Origin: Methanobacteriota archaeon
GTDB lineage: Archaea > Halobacteriota > Methanosarcinia > Methanosarcinales > Methanosarcinaceae
Reading direction: 5' to 3'
DNA: 64,000 nucleotides
Assembly: GCA_023399215.1 (NCBI GenBank)
Contig: JAEWQJ010000009.1
Coordinates: 1-64,000, forward strand
Positions 43,454 to 53,438 of the stretch are shown here, one piece after another; the first letter of the stretch is position 1, and each line of letters opens with the position of its first letter. The notes under the pieces were generated by a model. The model was not told where the DNA came from. It did no database searches and was given only the letters and a program-made list of their open reading frames with translations. Both the position numbers and the translations under genes were made by a program.

Positions 43454-43666
43454 ATGGAAAGACTAAGGAATTTGATCCTCGAAAACGTAGCAATATTCAA
43501 TAACGCGTTTCCGAACAGATTCTGCCATAGTCCGGATGTCATCTCCGCAATCTCACATGACTATAAGTTCACTTACGGACAGATTGAAAACGAGATTGAG
43601 AAGATGGTCCATGAAGGGGTTCTTGATGCAGAACTCTCTGACTGGTACGGAATAAAGCTCGTATAA
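43454..43666 (+). CDS. Small conserved-looking protein, possible winged helix
   Basis: A 70-residue protein with an excellent ribosome binding site (GAGGTGAT, 43441-43448). Sequence MERLRNLILENVAIFNNAF, then HSPDVISAISHDYKFTYGQIENEIEKMVHEGVLDAELSDWYGIKLV. The pattern of three helices followed by a short strand pair resembles a small winged-helix or HTH unit. I do not recognise the family. It has its own promoter-like region and lies 415 bases after the CARF-like regulator. Confidence 0.65.
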   Translation: MERLRNLILENVAIFNNAFPNRFCHSPDVISAISHDYKFTYGQIENEIEKMVHEGVLDAELSDWYGIKLV

Positions 43667-43960
43667 GGAGCTTGCTGCCTTTCGAGCAGAAATTAAAGAA
43701 ATCGAAATCACAAAACACCGCACGACGACAAAAAGGACTAACTGAGAAATAGTAAATCGGACTGAGTATCTAAGAATTAAACTGGATATTTGGCCGCTTA
43801 GTTAAGTATTTGCACACCAAGTCAGGTGTCAAATCGGATAAAGAAATAACATACAGCGAAAACTTCCGTACAGATGTAAATTCATTTGAAGTTTCGCAAG
43901 TAGCTAGATTCTTTTTCCCAAAACCCTTTTTTAATTCTCTGAATTATTTATCGATTATTT

Positions 43961-45349
43961 TCATAAGGCTTTTTCAAACAGATCAGGACGCTTCTCTTTT
44001 AATTGTATGAGTAATTCGTCGTCTAATTCTGCATTATAAAGTGTTTTGACATTAAAAAGCTGATCAACTGTTAAATTTTTAACTCCTTTAATGCTAGCAC
44101 CTCTTAGATCAGCTCCTTCAAAGTGAGCTCCTTCTAGATCAGCTCCTTCAAAATGAGCTCCTTCAAGATTAGCTATCTCAAAATGAGTTCCTTTAAGATG
44201 AGCATCAATAAGATAAGCTCCTTTGAGATGAGCGTATTCAAAATGAGCTCCTTCAATATGGGCTCTGTCAAAATGAGTTTCTTCAAGGAATGCTCTTATG
44301 AGAACAGCATTTTCAATGTGAGCTTCATCAAGGTGAGATTCTATAAGAGTAGCATCTTTAAGATCAATTCCTTGAAGATAAGCTCTTTCAAGATGTGCTT
44401 CTAACATACGAGCGTTTTCAAGGTGAGCTCCTACAAGGGAGGCATTTTCAAGATAAGCACTTACAAAGGTGGCGTTTTCAAGATGAGCCTTTGCAAGTTC
44501 AGCTTTCCAAATGTCAGCTCCACTAAAATCAGCCCATTCAATGTGAGCTTTAAAAAGTCTGGCTTTCCTTATATTTACATTTCGTAGATCCAGTTTCTCA
44601 TTGGAGGTGTGTTCGCGCTTACATATAACTTCAAGAATTACTTGAATGTCTGTAGGGAGTTCTTTATCCTTCTCTTGTTCCTCACAATCTTTGTTTTCTG
44701 TATTTCCCCTTTTAATAGGTGATTTCTCCCTAATATACGCAGCTAAAATCTTCATTATTGGCCAGTAATCTTTCTCAGATTCATTTGCAATTCTTTCAAG
44801 TGCATATATTCCACCCAATCTAATCTCTAGTTTTTCGCTTCCTAACTGATCAACAGCCCGAGTAAAGCGTTCGGTGATCTGGCCTTCTTGAGAAACTTCT
44901 AAACTTTTCTGAGCATTTTTAATGTTAGAATCAAGAGTCGCAAGTGATATCTCTACATTTCTTTGAGCGTTTTTCTGGTCAGATTCAAGATTGGCTAAAG
45001 CAACTTCTAATTCTTTCTGAGCCTTTTTCTGGTTAGATTCTAGAGTGGCTTGAGCAACTTTTAGATTTCCCCAAGCAAAATAAAGGCCGACTAGTACAGC
45101 ACCTCCTCCAATTATTTGAGCTAATGTAGCAATGAATTGAATTGAAGTTGTGCGATATTGATTAATTAAACTAGCTTTTTCTGTTGCATTAGTTATTCCA
45201 TATTGAGATACCTGATTTACAGGATATGTGAATAATAAATATCTAAGGAATAAGGCAATAAGTATAAGAGCAACAGCAAAAACAATAATAATCCATATCA
45301 ATAATTTTTTATGTTGTCTTGCCTTTTCATATGCTTCTCTTAATGCCAT
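43961..45349 (-). CDS. Membrane-anchored pentapeptide-repeat protein
   Basis: A 462-residue protein. Residues 15-42 and ~62-88 are two membrane helices (LLIWIIIVFAVALILIALFL; FIATLAQIIGGGAVLVGLYFAW). They are followed by a coiled coil of repeated 15-residue units (ATLESNQKKAQKELE, NLESDQKNAQRNVEI). The C-terminal part (residues ~265-440) is about 30 pentapeptide units of the A-x-L-E-x kind (AHLENATFVSAYLENASLVG), forming a right-handed quadrilateral beta helix. The region between (GSEKLEIRLGGIYALERIANESEKDYW) is typical of membrane pentapeptide proteins. Function is unknown; related domains mimic DNA or act as scaffolds. It is divergent from the DUF4062 gene. Confidence 0.85.
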   Translation of the reverse strand: MALREAYEKARQHKKLLIWIIIVFAVALILIALFLRYLLFTYPVNQVSQYGITNATEKASLINQYRTTSIQFIATLAQIIGGGAVLVGLYFAWGNLKVAQATLESNQKKAQKELEVALANLESDQKNAQRNVEISLATLDSNIKNAQKSLEVSQEGQITERFTRAVDQLGSEKLEIRLGGIYALERIANESEKDYWPIMKILAAYIREKSPIKRGNTENKDCEEQEKDKELPTDIQVILEVICKREHTSNEKLDLRNVNIRKARLFKAHIEWADFSGADIWKAELAKAHLENATFVSAYLENASLVGAHLENARMLEAHLERAYLQGIDLKDATLIESHLDEAHIENAVLIRAFLEETHFDRAHIEGAHFEYAHLKGAYLIDAHLKGTHFEIANLEGAHFEGADLEGAHFEGADLRGASIKGVKNLTVDQLFNVKTLYNAELDDELLIQLKEKRPDLFEKAL

Positions 45350-45615
45350 AATCTCTTACCGTTCCATAAAATGTTTACTTGTCCTATATCAACTGCGAAC
45401 TAAAATAAACATTGTCATTTATATTCAAAGGGCGGGCAGAATGAGAAGTAAGCTTGGGATATGATAGAAACGGCTTAGCACAAATATCCCAAGAACACCA
45501 TCTTAAACAATCCAATAGATAGTAAATTCCGAAAAAAAGAAAGACTTTTGAAGTATTGAATATTCTTCTAATTAAGTTTGTTAGTTTGGCAATTTTTAGG
45601 TTCCTGGTGGTGTAA

Positions 45616-46617
45616 ATGGTAAAACCAAGAGTTTTTGTAAGCTCTACTTATTATGATTTAAAACATATTAGAAATAGCCTTAAGAATTTCATTGATGGAT
45701 TTGGATATGAGGCAGTTCTTTTTGAGTATGGTGATATCCCATATGATCATAAACGCACCGTTGCAGAATGTTGTGTGCTGGAAGTCGCAAAATGTGACAT
45801 ATTGGTTTTAATAATAGGTGGGCGCTATGGGAGTCCTATATCAACATCTGAAAGCTCGGATAGTAATCAAAAATATGATGATCACGAATCTGTCACATTA
45901 AAAGAATACCGATCTGCTTTAGAACAAAACCTGCCAGTATATGTCTTTATTGAAAGAAATGTACACACTGAATACAGAACATTTGAAGCGAATAAAGGCA
46001 ATAAACAAAAAGTTAATTACTACCATGTTAACGATGAGAGGGTCTATAGATTTATTGACCAAGTTTATGCTCAAAAAATATATCCCATATATGAATTTGA
46101 TAGATTTGAAGATATTTCTAACGTATTGAGAGATCAATGGGCAGGATTATTTGCGGATTATCTTAGAACTAGACAAGATCAAAAAGAGTTGTCAAATATT
46201 TCTGCAAAGATTAAAGAGTTATCTCTGATTTCTGAAACTTTGAAAAAATACACAGAATCATTAATGGAGAAAGTGCAACCTGAAGACTTTGATAAGATTA
46301 TTCAGGATGAATCCAAGAAGCTTGAGGATGCAAAGAAAAAGATAACTTTTTTTGAACATTATTTCCCTAAGCTGATAATGGATACAGCTAGAGAAGATGG
46401 AATTAAAATACGTAAAAACGATATTTATAACGCATATATTCAAACTGACGATTTCGACGATTTCCTTAAGAAAGTTGGTTTTGATGAACAACGAATAGAT
46501 ATTATCCATAGACTTTGTATATATTACGATGGATACTTCGAGTTAGATCTTTCGTTAAGACCTGAACGATATCCCCATTTAATAAATTCTAACGAGGATA
46601 ATGTAGATCAAAAATAA
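45616..46617 (+). CDS. DUF4062-domain protein
   Basis: A 333-residue protein whose N-terminal ~95 residues are DUF4062, a TIR/Rossmann-like domain: PRVFVSSTYYDLKHIRNSLKNFI, then FEYGDIPYDHKRTVAECCVLEVAKCDILVLIIGGRYG. The middle (residues 195-275) is a coiled coil, and the C-terminal part resembles a short helical region ending in LRPERYPHLINS. DUF4062 proteins are frequent in defence islands and often act as sensor or effector parts; the role here is inference. A ribosome binding site (GGTGGTG) precedes the ATG. Confidence 0.82.
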   Translation: MVKPRVFVSSTYYDLKHIRNSLKNFIDGFGYEAVLFEYGDIPYDHKRTVAECCVLEVAKCDILVLIIGGRYGSPISTSESSDSNQKYDDHESVTLKEYRSALEQNLPVYVFIERNVHTEYRTFEANKGNKQKVNYYHVNDERVYRFIDQVYAQKIYPIYEFDRFEDISNVLRDQWAGLFADYLRTRQDQKELSNISAKIKELSLISETLKKYTESLMEKVQPEDFDKIIQDESKKLEDAKKKITFFEHYFPKLIMDTAREDGIKIRKNDIYNAYIQTDDFDDFLKKVGFDEQRIDIIHRLCIYYDGYFELDLSLRPERYPHLINSNEDNVDQK

Positions 46618-46870
46618 CAAATTCTCAGTTGTTTCTAGGCAATTACAAATCGACTTTTCTCTTTAGTTTTGGGATATACTACAAGTATCCAGCCAACTGA
46701 ACCGCTAAACTCAGTCATAGCCGGAAAAAATAAATAATAAATTCGAAAAGCCTTCTAATAACCTCTTGATAAAGCTTGAAGTTGGGCTTTGAGTATGTGG
46801 ACTAAACTTCAGCTAGCTCAGCCCACATACCCCAGGATCCAGACAACATCCACTAACTCCTAACTAAATG

Positions 46871-47590
46871 TTATACAGACCTATCTAATTCTGAATAAAA
46901 TCGATCCTCATTAGATGCGCTGCCATAAATATAGAAAGCAATTAGGAAAAACCAGATATCACCTGTATAAATTCCATAAATCGCCATGAGAATAGCAATA
47001 AACTTTCCGATGGAAGCTGCACTATGAGTAGCCTTTACATAAGACATTTTCCTGGCAAAAACTGAACGGAGTATCCTGCCCCCATCCATAGGAAAAGCAG
47101 GCAGTAAATTAAAGATCCCAAGCACTAAGTTCATTGATCCAAGGACCCAGATAATAAGAAATATAGGGTTTTGAGAAAGCGCAGAGCTAGAGGATATTAT
47201 GTAATCGTATGTGAACAGGCAGATAAAACCTATAATAAGGCTCGTTAAAGGCCCTGCAAAAGCTATCTTTGCTTCCTGTCCGGGTTTCTGTGGGATCTCC
47301 ATAGAGGCTACACCTCCAAAGAGAAGGAGAGTGATGCTATCAATATTGGCCCCATAACGCTTTGCAAGATAAGAGTGTGCAAGTTCATGTAAAAGTACTG
47401 AGACAAAAAGGAAGATGGCAGAAAGAGTAGAAAGAGAATATTTAACAATAGTTGGCTCAACTCCCGCAAAACCATATGGCTGCGAATTGATCGCAAAAAA
47501 ATATGCAGATATCGGAAGTGCCAGAAGGAAAGACGTGTCCAGTTTGATAGGTATGTCCATTATTTTTCCGATCTTCAAAGATGACTGCAT
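46871..47590 (-). CDS. Site-2 protease family (M50) intramembrane metalloprotease
   Basis: A ~239-residue membrane protein. The zinc site is HELAHSYLAKRYG (HExxH) in helix 2, and the third ligand is in NLLPAFPMDGGRIL. Six helices are visible. It cleaves membrane-bound anti-regulators or signal-peptide remnants in known cases; the target is unknown. The start is set at ATG 47590 (MQSSLKIGKIMDIPIKLDT), which has GGAG upstream; the longer frame from 47629 adds 13 hydrophobic residues without support. It lacks the PDZ domain of larger family members. Confidence 0.88.
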   Translation of the reverse strand: MQSSLKIGKIMDIPIKLDTSFLLALPISAYFFAINSQPYGFAGVEPTIVKYSLSTLSAIFLFVSVLLHELAHSYLAKRYGANIDSITLLLFGGVASMEIPQKPGQEAKIAFAGPLTSLIIGFICLFTYDYIISSSSALSQNPIFLIIWVLGSMNLVLGIFNLLPAFPMDGGRILRSVFARKMSYVKATHSAASIGKFIAILMAIYGIYTGDIWFFLIAFYIYGSASNEDRFYSELDRSV

Positions 47591-47852
47591 GATGAAAAAA
47601 CTCCGTTTTATTTCTATAAAATTAAACAATTAATATTTTAACTTGAGTTAATATTTAAAACTTGAGTTAATATTTTAAACTTGAGTTCTAAAAAATCTCT
47701 AAAATTTATATCTTTACTCAATGAGCCTATCCTGAAACTCAAAATTTGATTTTTGAATTTTTGAATTCTGAATTTTTGATTTTTGAATTTCGTATTTGGA
47801 ACAGTCAGTTGAATACCTAATCAATAAACTGATCCTGAAAACTTATGATGAT

Positions 47853-48350
47853 TTAGAATGAAATAGGTTTTGGGATAGGCTCCGAATGTAAGTCCATCTT
47901 AGTATCCAACTGTGCAGGCTCGTCCTCGGTAGCTGGTGTACACTCGCGGCGAATATATTTCAGTTCATATCGTTTATCGATGTCAATACGGTCCAGGTAT
48001 TTATCAAACATTTTACACATCCGATATTTGCAGTCGCTGAACGCAGTCTGTATTTGCTCCTCTATTGATTGTGAGGACTCAAGAATATACTCCTTCCCAC
48101 ACTTCTTACATACCGTTTTCGTGATGCATAGCATATGTACAGTTTCAACGCCAGTCGATGACGATTTTTCAGATGCCAGAGCAACTGTTTTAAGCACAAC
48201 TCTTGCTGTGTCATTGTTTAGCTCGGAGCCACAATCACAAAGTTTGCTGTTCTCGAAAATTTCACTATAATCAATTTCAATACATTTGTCGTTCAGCGCT
48301 TTCTTATGATCTGCACAGACATACACGTCCGTCGTATCTGTCTCGTCCAT
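47853..48350 (-). CDS. Zinc-ribbon protein of unknown function
   Basis: A 165-residue soluble protein with possible zinc ligands CADHKK at residue 12, LCDCGSE at about 37 and VCKKCGKEY at about 83, plus further Cys residues in SDCKYRMCKMF. The C-terminus is acidic/Pro-rich. No family recognised. Gene ends and codon use look normal. It stands alone between repeat-rich spacers. Confidence 0.65.
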   Translation of the reverse strand: MDETDTTDVYVCADHKKALNDKCIEIDYSEIFENSKLCDCGSELNNDTARVVLKTVALASEKSSSTGVETVHMLCITKTVCKKCGKEYILESSQSIEEQIQTAFSDCKYRMCKMFDKYLDRIDIDKRYELKYIRRECTPATEDEPAQLDTKMDLHSEPIPKPISF

Positions 48351-48842
48351 ATTATCACAATCAAATATTATACACTGTTTACAGTATAAACTTTTTTATT
48401 AACTCTCACATATCTCAATGTTGAATATCCTGAGGTCAAACCCACAAAATAGCCAGATAAATAAGACTTATTCTTACCCTGGAGAGACTTAAATCGCCGA
48501 AGTCACGAAAACGATAACAGAAAAAATGTTATTTTTTGAAGACATCTGCGGAAAGCGAGGTAAAAAATTAGCAGAAAAATTAGTTTTGAGGGAAGAGGGT
48601 AATTTAAGTAGTGATACCTGGTCAGCTTTCCTTCATCAAAAAGGATTTACTAAACTTTTGCAATAGTTTACAATAATTTGACTTTACAATAATTTGACTT
48701 ATTTGTATCCCTAAAATTTACCTATGTTCCTAAAATTTACCTGTACCCTCCCATAAAGAAAAAAACCTGTACCCCTCATAAAGGAAAAAAACTATAGCTC
48801 ACAAAACCCCTCTAAAAAATCAGAGTACAAAATCAGAGTACA
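48351..48842. other. Intergenic region with one doubtful small frame
   Basis: Holds the possible 46-residue gene at 48526-48666. Short tandem repeats follow at 48666-48800: TTTACAATAATTTGACT twice, CCTAAAATTTACCT twice, and ACCTGTACCCYCMTAAAG twice. Confidence 0.45.
48526..48666 (+). CDS. Possible 46-residue small protein
   Basis: ATG 48526 to TAG 48664-48666 encodes MLFFEDICGKRGKKLAEKLV and LREEGNLSSDTWSAFLHQKGF and ends TKLLQ. Composition is protein-like, but there is no clear ribosome binding site and no recognised homologue. It may be the end of a decayed gene. Confidence 0.3.
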   Translation: MLFFEDICGKRGKKLAEKLVLREEGNLSSDTWSAFLHQKGFTKLLQ

Positions 48843-50519
48843 TTACAGATAAGCATGTGTGACATAACGCCTCATCATTCTGTGGCTGTTGAAATAGTAA
48901 GCTATCATGCCTATGGAGTTGTTGATTAGCTTAACCCACTCATCCTTGCGGTCGTAGTACATGGGAATTATAATATAATACAGCTTATTGTAAAGGTCAC
49001 TGAGTTCGGCTGCTTTTGCGTCTTCTTCGGAAAGTTTTTCTTCGGGCTGAGGGCCTATTGCCCAGCCGGTCACGCCTTCAATCCAGCCTTCAATCCACCA
49101 TCCATCAAGTACGCTGAGATTTACAACTCCGTTGTGTGCAGCTTTCATGCCGCTAGTGCCGGAGGCTTCATAGGGGCGGGTTGGTGTGTTCAGCCATATG
49201 TCAACCCCGGAGACCATTTTTCCGGCAAGGTCCATATCATAGTTTTCCAGAAAAACAATCTTTATTTCGTCCCTCAAAATTTCAATGCTTTTAAAAATGT
49301 CTCTGATAAGCTGTTTTCCGGCTCCATCATTCGGATGAGCTTTGCCTGCAAAAATAAGTTGAATTTTGCCCCGTCTGTTTAGTTTTTTGAGCATTTCAAG
49401 GTCGGACAGGGCCATAGTTGCCCGCTTGTATGCGGTCATGCGTCGTGCAAAGCCGATTGTCAGGGTCTCATAGTCCATACCCACACCTGTCCTTTTGTTC
49501 ACCTCATCGATAAGGGCTTTTTTTGCGTTCCAGTGAGCTTCCCAGATCTCAGTGTCCGGAATTCCGTCTATCCTTACCAGAAGTTCAGGTTCATTTGCCC
49601 AGCCAGGCAGGTAGCGGTCGTACAGTTTCCTGAAATAAGGAGAAGTCCAGGTATATGAATGGACGCCGTTTGTGATCGCCTGGATTTTGTAGCCCGGGAA
49701 TAGCTCGCTTGAGATCAGGCTATGCCTCTTTGTAACTCCATTGACATAGTTCGACAGGTTAAGGGCAAAAAGGCTTGTATTAAAGCGGTCGACGCCTCCG
49801 AATCTCCTGAGGACATCCACACAGTTTTTGTCCTGGATAAGGTCTTCTACAAGCCCGTAATCAAACTTATCATGCCCTGCTTCCACAGGGGTATGTGTTG
49901 TAAAAATACATAACTCCTTAACTTTCACAGGGTCAATGCCGTTACACCTCAGGAGTTCCAGGCCGAGCAGGCTTGAGTGACCTTCGTTCATATGGTACTT
50001 CCTGATTTTGAAGCCCAGTGCATCAAGCATTCTTACTCCCCCGATCCCAAGTACTATTTCCTGCTTGAGCCTGTAGCGCTGGTCTCCCCCATAGAGAAAA
50101 TCCGTAATTCTGCGGTCTTCCCGGTCATTCCCCTCGACATCAGTATCAAGGAAAATAATGGGTACAGAGCCTCCTGTAAGGCTTTTACAATTATGCAGCC
50201 AGGCCCTGATTTTAACTTCCCTGTTTTGGATTTTTACGCTTACCTCTTCTGCAAGAAGCGTCATAAAACGGGCAGGATTCCATTCTTCGGTGTGCTCTAT
50301 CTGGTTTCCAGAAGAGTCAAGAATTTGCCTGAAATAGCCTTTATTGCTCACCAGTGTTACTGCTACCAGCGGAATATTCAGATCCGCTGCTGAGCGAATA
50401 GTATCCCCTGCAAGTATGCCCAATCCTCCAGCATAAGTCGGGATTTCACTGCTGAGCCCTATTTCCATCGAAAAGTAAGCAATCTTCTGTCCTTTCAATA
50501 CTCCCTGAAGGTCATCCAT
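48843..50519 (-). CDS. glgP: Alpha-glucan phosphorylase (glycogen phosphorylase family)
   Basis: A 558-residue GT35 enzyme of the short archaeal/bacterial form. It starts with KIAYFSMEIGLSSEIPTYAGGLGILAGD, has KYHMNEGHSSLLGLELLR in the middle, and the C-terminal VDIWLNTPTRPYEASGTSGMKAAHNG. The last contains the lysine that binds pyridoxal phosphate (GTSGMK). It releases glucose-1-phosphate from the non-reducing ends of glycogen in the cytoplasm. The debranching enzyme at 12181 would supply linear chains. Monocistronic; the start ATG has GAGAAT upstream. Confidence 0.93.
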   Translation of the reverse strand: MDDLQGVLKGQKIAYFSMEIGLSSEIPTYAGGLGILAGDTIRSAADLNIPLVAVTLVSNKGYFRQILDSSGNQIEHTEEWNPARFMTLLAEEVSVKIQNREVKIRAWLHNCKSLTGGSVPIIFLDTDVEGNDREDRRITDFLYGGDQRYRLKQEIVLGIGGVRMLDALGFKIRKYHMNEGHSSLLGLELLRCNGIDPVKVKELCIFTTHTPVEAGHDKFDYGLVEDLIQDKNCVDVLRRFGGVDRFNTSLFALNLSNYVNGVTKRHSLISSELFPGYKIQAITNGVHSYTWTSPYFRKLYDRYLPGWANEPELLVRIDGIPDTEIWEAHWNAKKALIDEVNKRTGVGMDYETLTIGFARRMTAYKRATMALSDLEMLKKLNRRGKIQLIFAGKAHPNDGAGKQLIRDIFKSIEILRDEIKIVFLENYDMDLAGKMVSGVDIWLNTPTRPYEASGTSGMKAAHNGVVNLSVLDGWWIEGWIEGVTGWAIGPQPEEKLSEEDAKAAELSDLYNKLYYIIIPMYYDRKDEWVKLINNSIGMIAYYFNSHRMMRRYVTHAYL

Positions 50520-51739
50520 ATTCTCAACTCGCCTCTTTTTATTTTTTGTGTAGATATATCAAAAAATATATCATCGGTTATATATCAAATTGACCTTGGA
50601 AATTCATATAGAAATAGAATTACACCTGATGCAGAGAGAATAAGAACATTTACAAACATTAGATAATAAACAGGTCTAGAAATAGAATCGTTATTAACTA
50701 TAGTTCTTAACGCAAACTATTGCACGTATCAGGTCTTATATCCTTTTATGGTGGGGAAGAAACAAATTATCATTGATCGAAAGGTAACTCTTGATAAACT
50801 TAACTCCTTGATTATTCACGAAAAGACTTTAGAGTGCTCAGAGTGCTTAAAAACCTTTATTTTGTCAAATTCAGATATTTAGGAGATTCTGTTGAAGAAG
50901 CTGCTATTAAACCTGGAGTTACTAAGAAAACAGGATATTATTGTCAGGAAGATTGGAACAAGTAGTTCCAATCAGACTAACTTCCGGATAATAAAAACAC
51001 ATTGATCTTACTTCTTATCTACTGATTTTCAAAGTGAACTATGTTATTGATCAGATTTTAAAATTCTTAAGCTATAACTTTCACTTACATTTTTCAAAAA
51101 ATAAGCTGCCATTGAGTAATTTTATAGCATTCGCTATTAAATTCTTAAATTTTAATTTGAGACAAGTTATATTATTATAATTAATCGAGTGCGTAGCATT
51201 CGATTTCTTTCTTTGATGATTTTTAAGTTCTCTATTGATAACCTGACAGCCAGCAGGCTGGCTCTGTATCTGCGATCATGGAACCGTTTTTTGTTGGCAT
51301 TAATTTAGAGTGTAACTTAATTGAGAAAACTCCAAACGCATACCTATTATCCAAAATAAGCATTTTATACCCTTAGTTTTAGTACTGATTTGGAAGGAAC
51401 TTATAGTTTTAGATTTTATTCTCAAGCATTTTGGGCTAATTCTTTTAGATTTATGATTTTTTAGAAAATGGGCATACTGCCGTGAGATAAAATGAAAACA
51501 AAAAGATAAAATGATGTTATTCAATCGTAGAATTAAAAATATTTAGACGGTAGCATAATTTGATAGTTTGTACAGAAAGTTTATAAAAAGTGCCTTGAAA
51601 GTAATGTGCGGAGTTTAAATGCGTCTGTCAAACTAAAACTTGAAACCCACATACCCAGAGGCGAGAAATGATAGCTTTGAGAGTACTTGAGGTTTGTTTA
51701 TTCCTGCCTCTTGAATAAAAGAAAAGAGGTAAAGAGTAG
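50520..51739. other. Intergenic region, 1.2 kb, with IS remnant
   Basis: Contains the IS630-like fragment at 50748-50975 and the promoters of glgP and of the surface protein. A palindrome-like stretch TAATTATATTATTATAATTA is near 51160-51185, and GCCAGCAGGCTGGC (51250-51263) is a perfect 7-base palindrome. No intact gene. Confidence 0.5.
50748..50975 (+). pseudogene. IS630-like transposase N-terminal fragment
   Basis: From ATG 50748 the frame reads MVGKKQIIIDRKVTLDKLNS, LIIHEKT. It then shifts to VLKNLYFVKFRYLGDSVEEA, AIKPGVTKKTGYYCQEDWNK and a stop. The helix-turn-helix pattern (YLGDSVEEAAxKxGVTKxTGYxW) is that of IS630-type transposases. The catalytic domain is absent. Confidence 0.6.
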
Positions 51740-52417
51740 ATGACAGTAATGAAAAAATTTGGAATAAGTGCAATATTTGCAACAATATTACTAGCAGCCA
51801 TCCTGTCAGTATCGATAGCAGGTGCACAAGAAAATGAGACCACACAAGAAAATATGACTATGGAGCTTACCTTTGGCCCGGGAACTCTTGATAAACTGAA
51901 AAATGATCCGTATTGTGTTGCTGCATATGGAAGCATACCAGCTTTTACAACTTCGGAGGAGAGATATCAATGGATTGACACCCTCAGTAACATACTGGAT
52001 AATTTATATAATGAAAGTTTTATGCAAGACCAGGAAAATTTGAAGTATTTTGATCCATTTGGCCCTATTAAAACTTCTGGTGTAACCTTTGATGGTGTTA
52101 TAGAGATAAGTATTAACAATAGTTCAAAAGTTGACAAGCCTTTGTTGGACGAATTCTATCAGCTTATTGACACAAAAGCAAGCAGCTTAGGGGTTAAAGA
52201 AGTTCCTGTCGTGTTCATGCGCGAAGATAATCTATCTCCGGATGATTTTGAACCTCCAAGCTCGACTGAGAATGATGAAAACTCTGTTAATAATAGTATT
52301 TCTAACACAAGTGACTCGAATGAAAATAAATCGAGTAAGGTTAACTCAACTCCAGGTTTTGAATTATTGGGAAGCCTGGTTTGCCTATACGGTGGCTGGA
52401 AGCTCAGGAAAAAGTAA
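51740..52417 (+). CDS. Surface protein with PGF-CTERM-like sorting signal
   Basis: A 225-residue exported protein. The N-terminal signal peptide is MKKFGISAIFATILLAAILSVSIAGAQ. The ~150-residue mature domain (YCVAAYGSIPAFTTSEERYQW, VTFDGVIEISINNSSKVDKP) is followed by a Ser/Asn/Glu-rich linker with many possible N-glycosylation sites. It then ends STPGFELLGSLVCLYGGWKLRKK: a PGF motif, hydrophobic helix and basic tail, as recognised by archaeosortase A. The middle domain is not recognised. GAGGT is nine bases before the ATG. Confidence 0.78.
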   Translation: MTVMKKFGISAIFATILLAAILSVSIAGAQENETTQENMTMELTFGPGTLDKLKNDPYCVAAYGSIPAFTTSEERYQWIDTLSNILDNLYNESFMQDQENLKYFDPFGPIKTSGVTFDGVIEISINNSSKVDKPLLDEFYQLIDTKASSLGVKEVPVVFMREDNLSPDDFEPPSSTENDENSVNNSISNTSDSNENKSSKVNSTPGFELLGSLVCLYGGWKLRKK

Positions 52418-53438
52418 AGTAAGAACAGATTGCATTCTGAAATAGAGTTTGGTGAACTGAGAATTAAGGGTTTATAAGAGATATATTTGTGTCATATTAA
52501 TAGCAACGTAACTACGATTCTGCAACTTTCGTCTCTTATATGCCATTTTTTCATCAAAAATAGGGTTTTATTATTTTTACCAATACAGAAGCCAATAATA
52601 TAAAACTTCTGAATTACCAGGTATTATCTTTTTGGGTTCTTTCATTGAGAGATAGTAGATTGCTATATCTGTTAACTCTCTCTTGCTAACTCCAATTTAA
52701 CAAGCACAAAGTTTACTATTGATCAAAAACCTTCAAAAATAAAAAATGACTTCCCCTGCGTATTGAGTAAATGACTTCCCCTGCGTATTGAGTAAATGAC
52801 TTTCCCTGCATATTGAGTAAATGACTTTCCCTGCATATTGAGTGCAAGACTTCTTTTTTGTTTATAATCAAAATGAAAAAAATAAACTAATACTTCAGGT
52901 AATTATTCAGAAAAACTATCCGAACACCGGCAAACCTTCCTTCAGTAGCAGAGAAGATTTAAGCCAGAACAGCAGGGAAATTCATGGATTTAATGAAAAT
53001 TGCCTGTAATATCCTTGAAGGACAGGGCCTGCTTTATTGACGGAATCCACGGTTGAGATACGTCCTGACCAGCTTATATATGTCCCTGTGGGTTCGGTAC
53101 AGGATACAATAATACCGGGAATACAACTCTCAAATTTTCGAGTTAACTGAGGTAACATATTACAAGCAAACCCCGCTCTTTACATCCTTGGACAAGCCAC
53201 TTTGCCATGCCCATTGCTTGTGTTTTTGGTTCTCCACAAAGAACCTCATTTAAGCAGCTAAAAATATCTGATCGCATACATGAAGCAGTGAACTTTTTAC
53301 GTATAAGAACCTGCTGAAGTTCATATAATAAATTAAAAGTAGAATCGATAAAAATAAAAAAATAGGATCGATAAAAATAAAAAAAATAGGATCGATAAAA
53401 ATAAATGTAGTGCGGAATCAAAGAGGAATGGTGAAACC
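52418..53438. other. Intergenic region, 1 kb, with repeats
   Basis: Carries the 25-base repeats at 52744-52843 and the ATCGATAAAAATAAA repeats at 53340-53405. A 40-codon open stretch at 53019-53145 (VEIRPDQLIYVPVGSVQDTIIPG) looks protein-like but has no start and no family I recognise. No intact gene. Confidence 0.45.
52744..52843. repeat. Four tandem 25-base repeats
   Basis: AAATGACTTYCCCTGCRTATTGAGT occurs four times head to tail (two identical pairs differing at two positions), implying two rounds of duplication. Confidence 0.88.

Noticed and set aside
53143..53421. 92-codon minus-strand frame ending near 53143
   Set aside because: Its first third is encoded by AT-rich tandem repeats (Tyr/Phe/Ile runs). 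The later part (EVLCGEPKTQAMGMAKWLVQ) looks protein-like but is not recognised and has no start, so at most it is a remnant.
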